From Polaromonas sp. (GTDB lineage: Bacteria > Pseudomonadota > Gammaproteobacteria > Burkholderiales > Burkholderiaceae_C), in the NCBI GenBank assembly GCA_028292045.1, contig JAQGMZ010000047.1:1-33602 (forward strand): a stretch of 33,602 nt of DNA, in the 5' to 3' direction. The position numbers and the translations under genes are program-made. The notes beneath the pieces were generated by a model. It saw only the letters and a program-made list of their open reading frames with translations, made no database searches and was not told the origin of the DNA. Of this stretch, positions 30,312 through 33,602 are shown piece after piece. Position 1 is the first letter of the stretch, and the number at the start of each line of letters is the position of its first letter.

Positions 30312-31271
30312 GTGCTGTACCGACGAAACCCACAACTCAATAAAAATGGCGAACTGGTCCACCTGCTGTCCACAGAAGGCCTGTCCAAGGCCATCCTGAC
30401 GCAGATTCTCGACACCGCCGCCAACTTTGTCTCGGTCAGCAGCCGCGATGTCAAAAAAGTCCCGCTGTTGCGCGGAAAAAGCGTGTTCAACCTGTTTTTT
30501 GAAAACTCCACCCGGACCCGCACGACATTCGAGATTGCCGCGACGCGCTTGTCGGCCGATGTCATCAACCTCGACATAGCCCGCTCGTCGGCGTCCAAGG
30601 GCGAGTCGCTGCTCGACACCATCGCCAATCTGAGCGCCATGGCGGCCGATATCTTCGTGGTGCGGCACAGCGAATCAGGCGCGCCCTACCTGATTGCCCA
30701 GCATGTCGCGCCGCATGTGCATGTCGTCAATGCCGGGGACGGCCGCCATGCGCACCCGACGCAGGGCCTGCTCGACATGTACACCATTCGCCATTACAAG
30801 AAAGATTTCAGCAACCTGACCGTCGCCATCGTCGGCGACGTGCTGCATTCGCGTGTGGCCCGCTCCGACATTCATGCGCTGACCACGCTGGGCTGCGCCG
30901 AAGTGCGTGTGGTCGGCCCCAGGACGCTGGTGCCCGCCGACATGGCGCTAATGGGCGTCCGGGTCTGCAACACGCTGGAAGAAGGCATCAGGGACGCCGA
31001 CGTGATCATCATGCTCAGGCTGCAGAACGAGCGCATGACCGGCGCGCTGCTGCCCAGCAGCCAGGAGTTCTCAAAAAAGTTTGGCCTGACGACCGACAAG
31101 CTGCAGCTCGCCCGGCCCGATGCCATTGTCATGCACCCCGGACCGATCAACCGCGGTGTGGAAATCGACTCGGCCGTGGTCGATGGCGCGCAGAGCGTGA
31201 TTTTGCCGCAGGTTACTTTTGGCATTGCCGTGCGCATGGCCGTGATGAGCATCGTCGCGGGGAACGGTTGA
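30312..31271 (+). CDS. pyrB: Aspartate carbamoyltransferase catalytic subunit
   Basis: [49 protein letters not shown] start. Confidence 0.97.
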   Translation: MLYRRNPQLNKNGELVHLLSTEGLSKAILTQILDTAANFVSVSSRDVKKVPLLRGKSVFNLFFENSTRTRTTFEIAATRLSADVINLDIARSSASKGESLLDTIANLSAMAADIFVVRHSESGAPYLIAQHVAPHVHVVNAGDGRHAHPTQGLLDMYTIRHYKKDFSNLTVAIVGDVLHSRVARSDIHALTTLGCAEVRVVGPRTLVPADMALMGVRVCNTLEEGIRDADVIIMLRLQNERMTGALLPSSQEFSKKFGLTTDKLQLARPDAIVMHPGPINRGVEIDSAVVDGAQSVILPQVTFGIAVRMAVMSIVAGNG

Positions 31272-31360
31272 GCCCCCACGCTCCCCGCTGTGCGCAATTC
31301 GCTGCCCCCCGAGGGGGCCGCCCCGCCTGCAGTCCGGCAAAGCCGGCCCTGCGGCCGGTA
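31272..31360. repeat. GC-rich hairpin-containing intergenic element between pyrB and pyrC-like (candidate dispersed repeat)
   Basis: Contains GCTGCCCCCCGAGGGGGCC (C-rich/G-rich palindrome) and CCGGC-AAA-GCCGG (31334-31346) then GGCC-CTGC-GGCC. Resembles family-typical intergenic repeats from memory; not searched. Confidence 0.45.
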
Positions 31361-31455
31361 CTTGGAAAAACGGGTAGCCGTGCGCTTCGTTGCCCTGTTG
31401 GACTGGCTTTGTTGTGGGCAGCTACTGAACAGCGGCTTTTTTTCGGAAAAATAAA

Positions 31456-32751
31456 ATGAAACTTCTTATCAAGAACGGCCGTGTCATCGACCCCGCCACG
31501 GGCTTTGACCAGGTCGGTGATCTGGCGATTGCCGCTGGCCGCATTGTTTCGTTGACAGGGGCGCTGCAAGACTTCACGCCGAACAAGATCATCGACGCCA
31601 CCGGCTGCATCGTCGCCCCCGGCCTGATCGACCTGTCGGCACGCCTACGCGAACCCGGCCATGAGCATGAAGGCATGCTCGAAAGCGAACTGGCCGCAGC
31701 CGTGGCCGGCGGTGTGACCAGCCTGGTCTGCCCGCCCGACACCGACCCGGTGCTGGACGAGCCGGGCCTGGTGGAAATGCTGAAGTTTCGCGCTGAAAAA
31801 ATGCACCAGTCGCGCGTTTTTCCGCTGGGTGCGCTGACACGCGCCCTGAAAGGCGAGGCCTTGACCGAAATGGTGCAACTCACCGAATCGGGCTGCGTCG
31901 GCTTCAGCCAGGCCGAAGTTCCATTGGCCAACACCCAGGTGCTGATGCGCGCCATGCAGTACGCCGCCACTTTCGGCTATTCCGTCTGGCTGCGGCCCCA
32001 GGATTTTTACCTGGGAAAAGGCGTGGCTGCCAGCGGCGCCCTGGCCACCCGGCTGGGCTTGGGCGGCGTGCCCGTTGCGGCCGAAACCATCGCCCTGCAC
32101 ACGATTTTCGAACTGATGCGCGCCACTGGTTCGCGGGTTCACCTGTGCCGGCTCAGCAGCGCGGCCGGCGTGGCGCTGGTGGCGCTGGCCAAGGCGGAAG
32201 GCCTGAATGTCACCTGCGACGTCAGCATCAACAGCCTGCACCTGACCGACGTGGACATTGGCTACTTCGACAGCCGGATGCGGCTGGAGCCGCCGCTGCG
32301 CCAGCAACGCGACCGCGATGCGCTGCGCCAGGGCCTGCTCGACGGCACCATCGATGTGCTGGTCTCCGACCATTGCCCGGTTGATGAAGACGCCAAAACC
32401 CTGCCTTTCGCTGAAGCCGAGCCCGGCGCCACCGGCCTGGAACTGCTCTTGAGCCTGGCCTGCAAATGGGGCGTCGACAGCCAGGCCGGCATCCTCCGGG
32501 CTTTGGCGGTGCTGACGAGCGAGCCGGCGCGGGTGCTCGGCCCTGCACTGGGCACCCTGGAAGCCAGCGCAGGCAGGCTGGTCAAGGGCGGTGTGGCGGA
32601 TGTTTGCGTGTTCGATCCCGACAGCGAATGGACGGTCGATCCGGCGGCCTTGCGCAGCCAGGGCCGGCATACGCCATTTTCAGGCTACGCCTTGCCCGGC
32701 TGCGTGCGCTACACCCTGGTGGGCGGGCAGGTCGCGTTCGAGCGCGGCTGA
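31456..32751 (+). CDS. pyrC: Dihydroorotase-like protein (PyrC'/PyrX type, probably non-catalytic)
   Basis: Amidohydrolase fold sequence MKLLIKNGRVIDPATGFDQVGDLAI...VAPGLIDLSARLREPG...VSDHCPVDEDAK...; metal-binding His motifs replaced. Confidence 0.9.
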   Translation: MKLLIKNGRVIDPATGFDQVGDLAIAAGRIVSLTGALQDFTPNKIIDATGCIVAPGLIDLSARLREPGHEHEGMLESELAAAVAGGVTSLVCPPDTDPVLDEPGLVEMLKFRAEKMHQSRVFPLGALTRALKGEALTEMVQLTESGCVGFSQAEVPLANTQVLMRAMQYAATFGYSVWLRPQDFYLGKGVAASGALATRLGLGGVPVAAETIALHTIFELMRATGSRVHLCRLSSAAGVALVALAKAEGLNVTCDVSINSLHLTDVDIGYFDSRMRLEPPLRQQRDRDALRQGLLDGTIDVLVSDHCPVDEDAKTLPFAEAEPGATGLELLLSLACKWGVDSQAGILRALAVLTSEPARVLGPALGTLEASAGRLVKGGVADVCVFDPDSEWTVDPAALRSQGRHTPFSGYALPGCVRYTLVGGQVAFERG

Positions 32752-32805
32752 CACTGTGCACGCTGCCGTTTTTCTTGCGCCCGCCCGCAACCTGAAGACG
32801 CCCGC

Positions 32806-33543
32806 ATGAGGCGCATCCGGGCCTGCTGGCGCTTGCTCCGCATTCTGGTCCACATCTTGATTGGCGTATGGGTTGCCGCAGTGCGCCTGCCGCGCCTCCA
32901 GCCGTCCCAGCAAAATGCCCGGGTTCAGGCGTGGGCGCAGTCATTTCTGGCCCATGCCGGGGTTGCACTGGAGATTCGCGGCCAGCCCCCGGTGAACGGG
33001 CCGGTGCTGCTGGTGGCCAACCATATTTCCTGGCTTGACATACCCGTCATGCATGCGGCGCGCCACTGCCGCTTTGTCTCCAAATCCGATGTCAGGGACT
33101 GGCCGCTGATCGGCATCCTGGCTACGGCAGGGGGCACGCTGTTCATCGAGCGCCGTTCCCGGCGCGATGCCATGCGCGTCGTTCACCTCATCCGGGACGC
33201 GCTCAAGGCGAATCAAATTTTGGCGGTGTTCCCCGAAGGCACCACCGGCGACGGGCGCGTGCTGCTTCCTTTTCATGCCAACTTGCTGCAGGCCGCCATT
33301 TCGGCCCAGGCACCGGCCCAGCCGGTCGGCCTGCGATTCATGGACATGGCCAGCGGCCAGACCAGCCATGCCCCCAGCTATATCGGCGACGAAACGTTGC
33401 TGGGGTCCATCTGGCGCACGCTGTGCGCGCCGCCGATCGTGGCTGTGGTGCATTACGGCGATGCGCAACTGGCCGAAGGCCGCGACCGCCGCGCCTGGAG
33501 CGAGCAGCTGCGCGGCGCCGTGGACGTGCTGCGCCAAAGCTGA
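32806..33543 (+). CDS. 1-acyl-sn-glycerol-3-phosphate acyltransferase (PlsC-like)
   Basis: NHISWLDIPVMHA (HX4D), FIERRSRRDAM, VFPEGTTGDGR. Confidence 0.92.
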   Translation: MRRIRACWRLLRILVHILIGVWVAAVRLPRLQPSQQNARVQAWAQSFLAHAGVALEIRGQPPVNGPVLLVANHISWLDIPVMHAARHCRFVSKSDVRDWPLIGILATAGGTLFIERRSRRDAMRVVHLIRDALKANQILAVFPEGTTGDGRVLLPFHANLLQAAISAQAPAQPVGLRFMDMASGQTSHAPSYIGDETLLGSIWRTLCAPPIVAVVHYGDAQLAEGRDRRAWSEQLRGAVDVLRQS

Positions 33544-33602
33544 CCGCCCTATGTGAGCTGGCTGGAGGGGCTATTGAATGAGTAGAGCAATTTATGACTG
33601 CA

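Noticed and set aside
1-33602. CRISPR array, prophage, IS element or defence island
   Set aside because: No regularly spaced repeats, transposase/integrase motifs or phage genes seen; nearly every gene is a recognisable core function.

Overview
The window is a GC-rich, gene-dense chromosomal segment that looks like a Comamonadaceae-type betaproteobacterium (inferred from gene order and protein signatures; no search was run). Left to right it carries: a truncated sensor histidine kinase (-), miaB (-), a small lipoprotein (-), tRNA-Met(CAU) (-), an enoyl-CoA hydratase (-), an M61 peptidase (-), a DsbC-like protein (-), a UbiH-family monooxygenase (-), a MOSC-domain protein (+), ychF (+), an S4/RluF-like protein (+), a YqaA-family membrane protein (-), dusB-fis-purH (+), hemL and a ThiD-like gene (-), rubredoxin (+), pilG-pilH-pilI-pilJ-chpA/pilL (+), photolyase (-), yqgE-ruvX-pyrR-pyrB-pyrC-like (+) and a PlsC-like acyltransferase (+). 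Most of it is core genome, and I see no CRISPR array, prophage, IS element or obvious defence island. The best second-look items are: (1) a perfect 17-bp inverted repeat with a 2-nt spacer inside a chpA linker; (2) three enzyme-family proteins with altered catalytic motifs (RluF-like, ThiD-like, PyrC-like); (3) graded decay of Hpt motifs in ChpA; and (4) intergenic hairpins and a GC-rich repeat-like insert between pyrB and pyrC-like.
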